Origin: Thermomucor indicae-seudaticae
Taxonomy: Eukaryota > Mucoromycota > Mucoromycetes > Mucorales > Lichtheimiaceae
Reading direction: 5' to 3'
DNA: 64,000 nucleotides
NCBI GenBank assembly: GCA_000787465.1
Contig: JSYX01000149.1
Coordinates: forward strand, 1 to 64,000
Shown: positions 47,301 through 57,650 of the stretch, in pieces
Layout of the letters: each line of letters starts with the position of its first letter
Numbering within the stretch: the stretch's first letter is position 1
Notes under the pieces: generated by a model
What the model was told of the DNA's origin: nothing
What the model saw: the letters and a program-made list of their open reading frames with translations, nothing else
The model's database searches: none
Made by a program: the position numbers and the translations under genes

Positions 47301-49419
47301 TAGATGTTACATGATTAATATGGTTAAAAATTGAGATCGTGTAAAGCACCTGGAGTGCCTGGAGCACCACCTCCTCCGCCTCCACCGCCAGGCACCAAGG
47401 GCCCCAATGTGCCTGCGGCACCAATTGCTGGGCCACTCCGGAAAGAATTACGGCATTATCCAAAGATCAAGCTGAAGAACCTTCAATGGCAAAAATTGGA
47501 TGCTCGTAGCGTGCAAAAGACTATTTGGCTGCTTGAGAATGTCGACGAGGACGAGCTTGAAAATGCTCTTGCTGACGGTGGTGTGTTTGAGAAAATTGAA
47601 GACTTGTTTCCTGCCAAAGTCAATCTCTTTTTTGAGAAGCGTCTCAAGGCTAAAATCGAAGAGCGCAAGGATGCCATTAAATTCTTGGCAAAGGAAAAGA
47701 GTCGAAATATTAGTAAGTCATCGGGAGGCTTTCGTTAGTTACTGTCTTGAGCCATACTGAATGCCGCTCGCCTTCATAGATATTGCTATTTTGCCAAAGA
47801 TCAAGCACCTAACGCTGAAGCAAGTGCGACAAGAGATTTTGGCTGTCAGCGACGAGCTCTGCACGGAAACCTTTGTGAGCAATCTGCTTTCCTTTATACC
47901 TAATAAAGATGACGATCTCAAGACCATGGAGAAGTATATGGGCGCTAGTGAAGAAGAGCGCCAGGAACTGGATGATCCTGAACAATTCACTGTTGAGGTA
48001 GAGTCTCGTACACTATTGCAATAGATGTCGTGGTGGGGTCTAATAACACTTACATAGATGATGACTATATATCGATACGAGGCACGTCTCCGGTTTATGC
48101 TATTCCGAATTCAGTTTTGGGAAAAGTATGAGCAATTGTCAAAGGTGAGTAGCGCCGCTTTGAGCAATAACGAAAAATCAACTTTTTGACTTGATTTTCG
48201 CAGAATATGACAGTCGTCCTGGAAGTATCCGAATCTTTACGCAACTCCAAGAGCTTCAAAGAACTGCTGGGCGTAAGTTGATCTTGCTGTACTCTCGTCG
48301 CAAAATGGATGTATTGATCATTTTGGTAGTTGATATTGCTTGTGGGTAACTTTATGAATGCATCGAGCTTACAAGGTGGTGCATTCGGCATGCGAATTTC
48401 AAGTATCAACAAGGTATGCGGGCCTACTCGTCAAAAGACCTATTCCCGCTAATTTTGTTCGGTGTCACTAGCTTTCTGACACAAAGGCGTCCAATATATC
48501 GTCCTTGACGCTACTACATGTCATGGCCGGCGTGGTGCGACGCATGTTTCCACATATTAACGAGTTTTTGCATGATCTGAAAGATACTGGTCACGCTGCA
48601 CGAAGTAAGTAATATGCCGAAATATAGATCGAGAGAGTCAATAATATCTCACTGGATTTGGGCGTTATAAAGTCATGGCTAGCGTTAACGATATGGTGCA
48701 ACAATACACGGACATGCGGCAAGGACTCAAAGCACTTGATTTGGAACTTGGCACACAATGGCAACCCGAAGATGTAGAGCTGGAGGAAGGTGATAGATTC
48801 CGGGAGGTGATGACAGAACACCGAGATAGAGCATCGACAAAATTCGAGGACCTACAGACGATATATTTGAACATGGATGCGAAGTGGAAGGAGGTCATGA
48901 TGTATTATGGCGAGAATCCCAAGGTTATGCGTCCGGACGACTTCTTTGGCGTGTTTGCCCATTTTGTTACCAGCTGGAAAAACGCAATGATCGCCGAAGA
49001 GAAACAAAGCCAAAAGCAGGAGCGCGAGGAGAAAAGACGACGCGAAGAGGAACTTCGCAAGGAGAGACTAAAGGAAAAGCGACAGCAACGGGCAGACAGT
49101 GCTGAAAGCCAGGCCAAGAATAGCGATGTTGAAAACGTGGACCTGAGTGAAGGTATTGTTCAAAACTTTGCATGCATGCCCATGCTGGTCTTCTGACACT
49201 GTCTGTTTAGAAGCTACGACTGGCACTGAGGATGACCGACGCATGATGGACAACCTGCTTGCTAAACTGCGCTCAGGGGAAGCTGAAACGACATTGAAAG
49301 CACGAAGACGTGCCAGACGTCAAAGTGGCAGTGGCACGCCTGTTTCTGAAGACGCTGATGTCCTTGCTGAAAACCTACTAAAAAGCCTGCAATCCCCTTC
49401 GCCGGAAGAAGAACAATAA
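43969..49419 (+). CDS. Diaphanous-related formin (GBD/FH3-FH1-FH2-DAD)
   Basis: Twenty-three exons give about 1,368 residues: 43969-44083, 44147-44274, 44364-44845, 44910-44990, 45043-45109, 45171-45503, 45556-45905, 45961-46265, 46325-46581, 46646-46730, 46790-46864, 46928-46993, 47050-47097, 47158-47196, 47258-47287, 47347-47712, 47780-47997, 48058-48144, 48204-48272, 48330-48413, 48472-48604, 48673-49152, 49211-49419. Order: a GTPase-binding/FH3 region (KFIELKGILVLCNGLNIL, VNTRWGVREVI); coiled coils near 600-670; a Pro-rich FH1; FH2 from about 855 (LKNLQWQKLDARSVQKTIW, FIPNKDDDLKTMEKY); and a C-terminal DAD (DRRMMDNLLAKL followed by RRRARRQ). Formins nucleate actin filaments; the DAD-FH3 contact keeps them off until Rho binds. 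Two introns fit only as GC-AG (44275 and 44991). The exon 1 splice at 44083 is inferred from frame. Confidence 0.93.
44323..44359. repeat. AT dinucleotide microsatellite in a formin intron
   Basis: About 37 nt of perfect AT repeat, ending four bases before the CAG acceptor of intron 2. It replaces the usual pyrimidine tract. Confidence 0.9.
46646..47712 (+). other. FH1 proline region encoded by serial short phase-1 exons
   Basis: Exons of 85, 75, 66, 48, 39 and 30 nt, then the start of a 366-nt exon, each bring one acidic or Pro-rich unit (for example SSPPPPPPPAA, PPAPPPPPVS, SIPPPPPPPAL, TAPPPPPP). All six introns between them are phase 1, so any internal exon can be dropped or added without shifting the frame. 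Each Pro run would be one profilin-actin docking track. Confidence 0.85.
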
Positions 49420-49831
49420 TTCATTGTAGATAGATTACACTTCTTTACTGCTTATACTATACCCCCTCCCTAATATCTGCTTAGGAAAAACATCATAGAT
49501 TTTCAGGAAGAAAATGTTTATGTTAGCTACATAGCGCAGCAAATTGCATCGATAGAGTTGTTAGGTATCAGATGCGTTACTGCTCGCAGAAAGGCGGGGA
49601 AAATTCTAGCACGGTCTATGTGAGTGGCTGCCTTCATGAAAAAGAAGAGAGGGATGAAAAGCAGATATATAGTAGCAACAGAGTTTGCGTCGATTCACAT
49701 AGCTAGTTAGAATATAGAGATCACAGAAGTTTTCGCTATGCACAGTGGGTTCACGAGTGCGGCGTAAAATTCACTCGGTGCCACGTAACAGCATCAAATT
49801 CCGTTTGACAAAGACAATAAAGCAGCTACTG
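49420..49831. other. Intergenic region before the glucosidase II beta gene
   Basis: About 410 bp with the formin 3' end and the next promoter; a TATATAG sequence is seen at about 49665. No gene. Confidence 0.5.
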
Positions 49832-51959
49832 ATGACGCGCCTGCTATACACATTGCCTTGCATTCTAGTAGCAGTGACGCTCGTCCACTCCTCAACAGCT
49901 TCTATCAGAGGCGTTGCACCCGAACGTAATATAACACTTGCAGCAGCCGCGACCAGAAAGAGACGTTCAGCTGACTTGATTCAACAGGGCAACACCTGTA
50001 TTCGCCCAGAGATGATGGCATATGGCAATGTCTCGACGGATCCAAAGTCGTTGCCTTTACAGCGGTAAACGACGACTATTGCGATTGTCCGGATGGTTCC
50101 GATGAACCAGGTAAAGAACGGACTGCAGGCAAGTTGGGAAAAGCATGATCAGCTAATGGTAAAGGAAAAAGGAACTTCGGCTTGTCCTAACGGCATGTTT
50201 TACTGTGCCAACAAAGGCCATATTCCTGCCTATATCAAGTCCTACGCGGTGAATGATGGTGTATGCGGCAAGTAAATAAAAATGATGAATCCGGATCAGG
50301 AATCCGGCTTTGACTGACGGGGATTACAGACGAAGCATGCTGCGACGGATCAGACGAGACAAGCGGGTTAATATCGTGTCCTGATCGGTGTAAGCAAGTC
50401 GCCGAAGAGTACGCCAAAATCCAAGCTGCCATGAGCAAGGTCCAGGCAGCCGGTGCTGCCGCCAAGCGCAAGTTGATCGATGAAGGAACCAAGAAGGTCA
50501 CGGATTGGCAGACGGAAAAAGCCAAGCTTGAAGACGAGCTGGCGATCAAGCGCGCTGAATTGCTGCGTCGCCAACGTAAGATTGTGGCTCATGACAAAAC
50601 TTGGATCCGTTCATGAGGACTAAGGGTTGATACGTAGAGGAAATGGATGCTTTAACATCAGAGGCAGGCCCCAAAGCAGGAGCAGATAAAGCCCAATGTC
50701 CACGTTGCAAGAAGCAATCGGAAAAGGTGGCCATTCTTCGCGAACACATCCAGACGTTGCAAGATGAAATTGAAACGCTGCTGTCCATCTTGCAAACCAT
50801 GAAACGGGGTCATAATCACAACTTTCATGATATGGCGGTCAAGGCAGCGATCACGGGCTATGATGATTTTGTAGAAACTTACAAAGACGTAAAGGCTGAT
50901 ATCGATCAGGATTTGGAAGACGTTGATGCAGAAGAAGAAGAAGAAGAACAAGGCTTCATAACGGGTGAAAACGAACGAGCTTCGTCTGAGGAAAACCCTG
51001 TCGAGAGTGGTGAGATAAATTCTCAACGACGACTGCGCGTTCTTTTCGCTCACTCATTCATCCTAAAACTTTTGCTTGCGACTACTTTGATCAACATACG
51101 AACAACAAAAGGTAAAGTATCTATTTTGGCAAAATGGCTGAACAAGGTCGTCACTGCGGTTTCAACCGAATGGAAAAAACTGTTATCCAAGGGAAAGAGT
51201 GATGACCATGACGAACATAGTGATGGCGTGGGTCCAGGTGCGATCTTGGTGCAGTCATAGCTGCATGGTTATCTACGATTAACGAATACTAACACTGTGC
51301 ATTTGTACAGCTCTGGAAGCTGCTCGCAAGGTCTACAAAGATATGGAATCCGAAATATCGTCAATTGAAAAGAAGCTAGCAAATATCAATGAAGAGTTGG
51401 CCAAGGACTATGGTCCGCAGCATGAATGGCTGACACTCAAAGACGTCTGCGTTGAAAAGAATGAGGGCGAGTAAGTACACGCTAATCGAATGAAAAAGGA
51501 TCGGCATATCTAAACAAGCTTGTTTCCCAAGATATACATACTCTATTTGCCTCTTCGGTACTGCTTATCAGAAATCGAACAAGGATGGTGCTCGCGTCAA
51601 TTTGGGGTATGTCTGGTTTCATTTATATGCTACTAATGGTCGGACTCCATCGTTGACGATTTATCAGTCGCTTTGAGCGATTCGCAGGTAGCCAGCCTGA
51701 AAACTACTACTCTGAGCAGTCCTACATTCATGGCACAAAGTGCTGGAACGGTCCCGAGAGAAGTGTGCATGTTAAGTTCGAATGTGGTGCCGAGAACGCA
51801 ATCTTGGAGGTTACGGAACCTGAGAAATGCGAATACCGATACAAGATGACATCTCCTGCTGTGTGCCCTCTTCCGGAAGAAGCTGCTGACAATAGCAGCA
51901 GTAAGAAGGGCTCTGTTGAAGGAACAGCCAAGGCTGGTTATAGACACGAAGAGCTTTGA
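49832..51959 (+). CDS. GTB1: Glucosidase II beta subunit (PRKCSH / Gtb1)
   Basis: Nine exons (49832-49925, 49988-50110, 50172-50267, 50330-50575, 50638-51009, 51112-51237, 51311-51470, 51532-51606, 51668-51959) give 527 residues. A signal peptide ([20 protein letters not shown]) is followed by the canonical start of the mature protein RGVAPERQHLY, two Cys-rich LDLa-like modules ([22 protein letters not shown]), a helical region, an acidic Glu run (about 295-305) and the C-terminal MRH lectin domain (YTYSICLFG...CWNGPERS...). It partners the catalytic alpha subunit in the ER to trim glucose from N-glycans. It ends in HEEL, a variant ER-retrieval tetrapeptide. Intron 3 fits only with a GC donor (GCAAGT at 50268). 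The 102-nt intron at 51010 keeps frame if retained, so that splice is less certain. Confidence 0.93.
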
Positions 51960-52052
51960 AAATCGATAAACAGCATTGTTCAGACTATATCACATTAACA
52001 GATTACTGGGTGCCCTTATTTTTTAAATGGTGCCAGCCCAAAATACGTATAG

Positions 52053-54139
52053 TTAAAGTACATATCGGAAATCTGGATGTCTATCACCTGCCAGTTCGAC
52101 GCCACCGTACTTGAAGACTTCATATTCTTTTTGTTCCTGTGATAACTTCTCCCGTCGCTTGTTCTCCCGAGCCAGTACAAAGCGTAAAATGATGTCTGCA
52201 ATCGTCTGTGCCGCCAGACAACAGAAAGCAATGGTATTCCCACCAAAGTAATGGGGAGGATCATAGTAAATTTGACCGCCAATAGCTCCTCCAATAGTAC
52301 CCACAGCCACAATGGCAGCAGAAGCCAAAGCACGACGTGTCAGACCAGCACTAGTAGTCATGACATGCGTTAGCATCTCCAGTTTCTGCAAAACAAAATA
52401 TTTCCTTACAAGTTATTGTTGAACCATGCCACTTTGACCGGTACATTGGCGTACTGTATATATAATAATCTCGTGAGACTCCTTCTTTCCCCCTTTCGAG
52501 AGAACGGTTGTTGCTCTTACCACTGCGATGGTAACAATGCAGGCCGCGAAATACTGAACGCCACTCAAGTCTTGGGGCACAAACATGAGTATCAGAAATC
52601 CAGCCAGTCCAACTAGGGTGATGCCAACCATGTGAAAGGCACGCTCAAAGAGTCGATCTATGATGCCGCGTAAGCAAAACGAAGAGCGCGTCCCTAGAGC
52701 TCTATTTGTTACCTGAGCTGTAGCCGATCGCGATGGTTGCCAGGAAAGCCAAAAAGTAAGGGGGCGTTGTTAAGGCTTGAGATGCTGCCGTGTTCCAGGA
52801 ACCCATGCCCGAAATAATGGAGGGTAAAAAGAGTGTGACACCTTGGAGAGCACTGGTGCCGGTAATGTAGATAAACATGTAGACGTATGTTTTCCAGTCT
52901 GTGAAGACGGATGCAGCCTGAGCCCATGACCAAGAATGGTCATTTGCGGCGCCTTGATCTATTGTACAGGTAGCCGTTTAATCATCACAGTGCCTAGTAA
53001 CTATGGCGATCTTGTTTCTTACTTACCTTTGGCAAGACGACTCACTTCGTATTCGCGTTCCTCTGCTGACAAGAATATTGCTGTTTCTGGTTTATTGGGA
53101 AGATACCAAGCAGCAAAGGCCGCAAGCAAGACAGAAGGCGCGCCTTCAATGATAAACAACCTTGGAAAACAAAGTGTTACTATGATTCATCGATATCTTT
53201 TTTTTAGCGCTTGAGTGATATATTACCATTGCCAAGTGTTGACTTTATGGGCGGGTATTTGACTGATACCATAGGCAATTAAACCACCGAACGCACCAGC
53301 GAGCGAACCACATGACCAGAAGTAACTCACGCGACGTCCATATTCCTGGCGAGTGTACCACAAAGATAGATAATACCTGAATGACAAAAATTAGCTCACG
53401 TTAGATTGCGCGCTGTTATACGATACTTACAACACACCAGGAAAAAAGCCTATACAAGGTAAAATTATGCCATGATTGGTTAATACACAAACTTTCATCA
53501 TTCTGTGGCGTTTTCTTACCAGCTTCGAGAACACCCATCAGAAAGCGAGCAACGAATAATCCGGCGAAATTAGTTGTGGCTGCCATACACATGGCTATAG
53601 CGCCCCATGCGCTGATTAAATGGATGGATGTAATTAATCAGGATATAAAGAGTAAAAGAGGGGTACTTACAAAACTAACATGGCCAGCCAGTAGGATGGG
53701 CGCCAGCGCCTCAGGACAATGTTGGAAGGTACATCAAAAATAACGTAGCCAAAGTAGAAACATGATAAGGCCCAGCGGTATTCTTCACCCGTAATATGTA
53801 GATCTTCTTGTAATCCTCCAAGCTTCGCATTTCCAATGTTGGAACTAGTACCAAAATTAATTTGATCCGTGCTGCAGGGATCCAGTAGTCAAAACTCACC
53901 GGTCGAGATAACTCATTAAATAGAGCAAACATAGTAATGGCAAAAGACGAAGATCCAGTTTTCTGTATGGCATCAATACAAGGGCGACACCCGTCCAGTA
54001 ACTATGGAGCTTACCGCAAGATGCGTCGTCTCAATGCATTGGTTGCACTTGATTTCTCGCTTTCCCCACCAATGGATGCTAGATCAATTGGTTGATCGTC
54101 GACTTTATCTTCTTGACGAACCGTTTCAGATTTTGCCAT
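52053..54139 (-). CDS. MFS transporter of the anion:cation symporter (Dal5/allantoate permease) family
   Basis: Eleven exons (54139-54015, 53962-53900, 53844-53671, 53611-53520, 53449-53431, 53376-53227, 53160-53027, 52958-52713, 52657-52521, 52453-52410, 52350-52053) give 493 residues. Twelve helices are expected. Family signatures are LLPLLCLLYLMSYLDRSNIGNAK, split by introns, then FMGVLEAGFFPGVLYYLSLWY-type sequence in helix 4 (here VARFLMGVLEA / GFFPGVL / YYLSLWYTRQEYGRR), IEGAPSVLLA, PNKPETA and GGAIGGQIYY. The family imports carboxylates, vitamins or allantoate with protons. Exon 5 is only 19 nt. The gene is divergent from the flavoprotein at 54475, with 335 bp between the two ATGs, so shared regulation and a shared substrate are likely. 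Confidence 0.92.
53431..53449 (-). other. 19-nt micro-exon of the MFS transporter gene
   Basis: Bases 53449-53431 encode the centre of helix 4 (G-F-F-P-G-V-L with split codons at each end). It is flanked by TATAG and GTAAGT. It is required: skipping it shifts the frame and removes a family-conserved motif. Confidence 0.85.
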
Positions 54140-54474
54140 CGGACAAAAGGAAGAAAGAGGACTGTCCTTTTTAGGATTATGCGCGAAGCCCTTTTTATTT
54201 ACGCCCAAACATGGGAAAATGGACAAGACAAAAAAAGAGAGACATGCAATATGTATGTGTGTGTGTGTGTGTGTGAAAACGGAAAGCCGTTTTTCTGGTT
54301 CTTTTCAACCCCACATTTCACCAAAACCGCGGAAAGAGAAGCAATAAAGTTGGCGGGAAAATGTTGTTCCAAGGGAAAACCCATCCAACTCTCGGGCAAT
54401 TTTAGAGTTATTCCCTATTCTTTTCTGTCTTCCTCAGCCCTCCCGCAAAAGGCCCTACTTTAGAGAAAAGTACA
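54140..54474. promoter_or_regulatory. Shared divergent promoter of transporter and flavoprotein genes
   Basis: The 335 bp between two divergent start codons contain a GT run at about 54254-54275. No binding site can be named from sequence alone. The head-to-head spacing is typical of co-regulated fungal gene pairs. Confidence 0.45.
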
Positions 54475-56267
54475 ATGAGTGCATGGGATGTTGTAGTCGT
54501 CGGAGGAGGCAATGCCGGGTTTTCGGCTGCGATTTCAGCCAAGCAAGCAGGTGCATGCAGAGTCCTCTTGCTCGAAAAATCTACGGAAACGGCTTATCCA
54601 GGAGGCAACAGCTACTTTACAGCAGGTAAGCAAGTTGGCTTCTTGTGTGTGTGGAAAAGAAAGGTCTTAATTATGTCACTGATAGGCGCGTACCGCACTG
54701 TTTTTGGTGGATTGGACGACTTGTTACCTATTCTGCACAATGTGGATCCTGAAACAGCCAAGCTCATAGATATGGAGCCTTACACGCCCGAACAGTTTCA
54801 TAATGACCTGATGCGCGTGACCAGCGGCCGAGCCGATCCGGAACTGGCCAAGGTTTTGGTAAACGAGAGCCGCGAGACGATCGACTGGCTAAGCACCCGA
54901 GTCGGGATCAAATTTCGATTGTCCTTTAACCGGCAAGCGTACAAGGTCAACGGGCGCTTCAAGTTTTGGGGCGGCATGGTGTTGAGCGTCGTTGACGGAG
55001 GCAAAGGGTTGATTCAGCAGTTTAAGGAAAGTGCTGCACGCCACGGCGTTGAGGTCCGATATGGCACAAGCATGACGCGCCTCCTCACAGACGACAACCC
55101 GCGACAGAAATCGGCAGTTACGGGCCTGGAAGTATACTGTGCTGCGGATGGCTCCAGAAAGATAATTAAAGCTGGCGCTGTCATTCTGACCTGCGGTGGG
55201 TTTGAATCGAATGCAGCCATGCGAGCACAATATCTCGGTCCGAACTGGGACCTGGCTCATGTGAGGGGTACGCCCTACAATACCGGTGACGGTCTCGTCA
55301 TTGCTCAGCGCGACTGCAATGCACTGCCTGTGGGTGGATGGAGCTCATGCCATGCTACTTGCTGGGATGCCAATACGAACCCGCATCGCGGCGACGTTGT
55401 CCTGACGAATCAGTTCACCAAGAGCGGCTATCCGCTGGGTATCATGGTCAACTGCGAAGGAAACCGATTCGTTGACGAGGGAATGGATTTCCGGAATTAC
55501 ACATATGCATTCTTCGGAAAAGAAATCATGAAGCAGCCCGCAAGCGTAGCTTATCAGATCTGGGACGCCAAGGCTCTGCCATGGTTGCGCGAAGAAGAAT
55601 ACAGCGACAGCGTCGTGGAAAAGATCACGGCAAACTCGATTCAGGAATTGGCGGTAAAGTTGGCGACACCCAGACAAGGATCCTGGAAGGGTACTTTGAG
55701 CAACAAGGAACAGTTTATCAAGACGGTTCAGGAGTACAATGAGGCTGTCAAGGCACATCGCCGAGAAAACCCCGGGTGTAAGTGGGATCCTGCTGTCAAG
55801 GATGGCCTGTCCACTCAGTCATCTATGATCCAGCTGAAGCCACCCAAATCCAACTGGGCATTGACTATTGATGAAGCACCCTTTGTTGCTGTCAAGATCA
55901 CAACAGGTTACAAGCCTTTCTCTTTCTTGCTTTTCGCACTATTTATTTTACTAATGCATGCCCCGTCCTTACAGGCATTACCTTTACTTTTGGCGGGCTC
56001 GCTGTTGATCCGGCAACTGCCAATGTACTCAACAACTCCTCACAGCCCATCCCGAATCTGTATGCCGCGGGGGAAATCGTGGGAGGCCTGTTTTACGACA
56101 ATTATCCGGGAGGAAGGTGAGTTTATCATCCGGGATACTTCTGTATTACAAAACGCGAACGTATGTTTTTTCTTCTTTTGCACAGCGGTCTGATGATAGG
56201 TGCTATCCTGGGGAAGAAAGCTGGTATCCACGCTGCAACCAGTATTAAAACTCACGCCAAGCTATGA
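54475..56267 (+). CDS. FAD-dependent oxidoreductase, tricarballylate dehydrogenase (TcuA)/fumarate reductase-like
   Basis: Four exons (54475-54625, 54686-55906, 55975-56116, 56186-56267) give 531 residues. The N-terminal Rossmann FAD motif is VVVVGGGNAGFSAAISA, with LLLEKSTE as the end of the second strand. Other hallmarks of the succinate dehydrogenase/fumarate reductase flavoprotein superfamily are AVILTCGGFESN, GDGLVIAQ, NRFVDEG and the C-terminal LYAAGEIVGGLFY...YPGGSGLMIGAILGKKAG. Overall layout and the HNDLMRVTSGRADPELAKVL region resemble bacterial TcuA, which oxidises tricarballylate to cis-aconitate. The C-terminus is AKL, a peroxisomal PTS1 signal, so the fungal protein is probably peroxisomal. 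Substrate is inferred. The bacterial resemblance would fit an old horizontal gain, but the gene has fungal introns and codon use like its neighbours. Confidence 0.85.
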
Positions 56268-57199
56268 CCTTCTTTTTTTCCCCGTTTGATTACGTAACAC
56301 AACTCAAACTATTACCATATAAAGGCCGGTTTCCATGGGTCGTACCTGGTGTAACCTCAAGCGAATGTGGGGAAACAGGTTGTCCTAACGAACTACTGTT
56401 TTTTGAAGAACTGTTAGCCTGCTGGAAACCTTATTTTGCAGCGCGTATAGTAATTCTCAATTTTTTAGGCGTTCTATACGGAGTATGAAAAAGAACGGCT
56501 TTAGTGTTTGCTCTGTCCGTCCGTCTGTCTGTCTGTCACGCTTTTGATACTTACGCTGCAATGGCCTGCGCTTTCGCACCGACTTGCGTTGGCGCCCAAA
56601 ACGTCCACGGAGTACGTGGAAACCAGTGACTTGCCGTCCGAAGAGGACAGCACTCGAAGCTGGTCATCCAGCTCAATTTTGCTGGTGTTGTGGGTTTAAG
56701 GGGAAAAGTTTTTGATGTTATATTTTTTTCGACTGCTGCCGTAGCTGCTGCGGTTGGACATCCTGTGGTTGAACCTGGACGGTTACCGAACTTCATTTTC
56801 TGAGTCTAGAATGGTTGTAGCTGGGGTCAATTCAATCATACGACGTTCCAGTTTGTCCACGTCTTAGGTTCCAGAAGCAGGGACTGCGAGCTACCATCAT
56901 CTCCTTTTACGAAGTGAACTGTTATGTTCAGTCTCATTCTCATTGACAACAGAGACAATGTCTCTGAATTAGGATCTTTACAACAGTATAAAGACTGTAG
57001 AGATCATTCGCTGCAATAAAGCAATCATATACTCATTCCCGCTTATTCTTCTAACTTTCGTCTTTGTTTTCCTCTGTGATGTCTCAATCTCTGTTTGGAA
57101 AGTTCTATGAAGAAATTCAGCTAAGATGTCTCATATTCCCGTTATTGAATCAGTGTACCATGTTGACTCTTAGGCAGATTCAGAATACTGTTACCGCAC
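56268..57199. other. Gene-poor region before the Helitron relic
   Basis: About 930 bp. A short TCTG/CCGT run is seen at about 56512-56537. Open frames at 56508-56796 on both strands lack domains. It may contain decayed transposon sequence continuous with the relic at 57165-57500, but I cannot identify it. Confidence 0.4.
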
Positions 57200-57500
57200 T
57201 TATTTGTCCTATGTAAACAGGAAGAAACTACTTCGTCTCTGTCTAGCAATGGTCTAGAGTTTCCAACCGTTCCGGAAAGTGTACAAGCGTTGACTCAGCT
57301 TGAGGAAAGACTTGTGGCGTCTCGACACGTGTTTCGAAGTACCTGGCTGATGATGGGGATCAATAGCCAATATCGTCACAACAAGGGAATAGTTGACGTG
57401 CCTGTGTCAGTTGACATAACTGTTCCTGTGTTGCCAGGGACCTACGATGATACCAACGAGTCCATGTGGGTCTCGCCAGAGAACTGCATTATGGCCGAAA
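57165..57500 (+). mobile_element. Decayed Helitron-type fragment (DUF6570-like)
   Basis: The reading frame covering NGLEFPTVPESVQALTQLEE, then RLVASRHVFRSTWLMMG, then SQYRHNKGIVDVPVSVDIT, matches the pattern of the DUF6570 segment of Helitron replicase-helicase proteins (leading N-G-L-x-F-P, then L-T-x-L-E-x-R-L-V, then H/R-G-x-V-x-V-P). A frame change near 57225 separates it from a Cys/Tyr-rich stretch (EYCYRTYLSYVNRKK) that would precede it in an intact element. Neither a Rep nor a helicase domain follows before the RPC34 gene at 57651, and no element ends were found. The family assignment is from memory of the domain pattern. Confidence 0.6.
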
Positions 57501-57650
57501 TTATGCAGAGGGGGAGGGGGTTAAAACAGCCCAAGAGGATACATCAATCATGGTGGCTTCGTTTTAGCTTGTCTTTAATGAACACAGCGGACGGAGTATG
57601 GAACGCCCTTAAAGTCTCTTTGAAATTGGCTTTCGCTAATTTTTTTTTGA

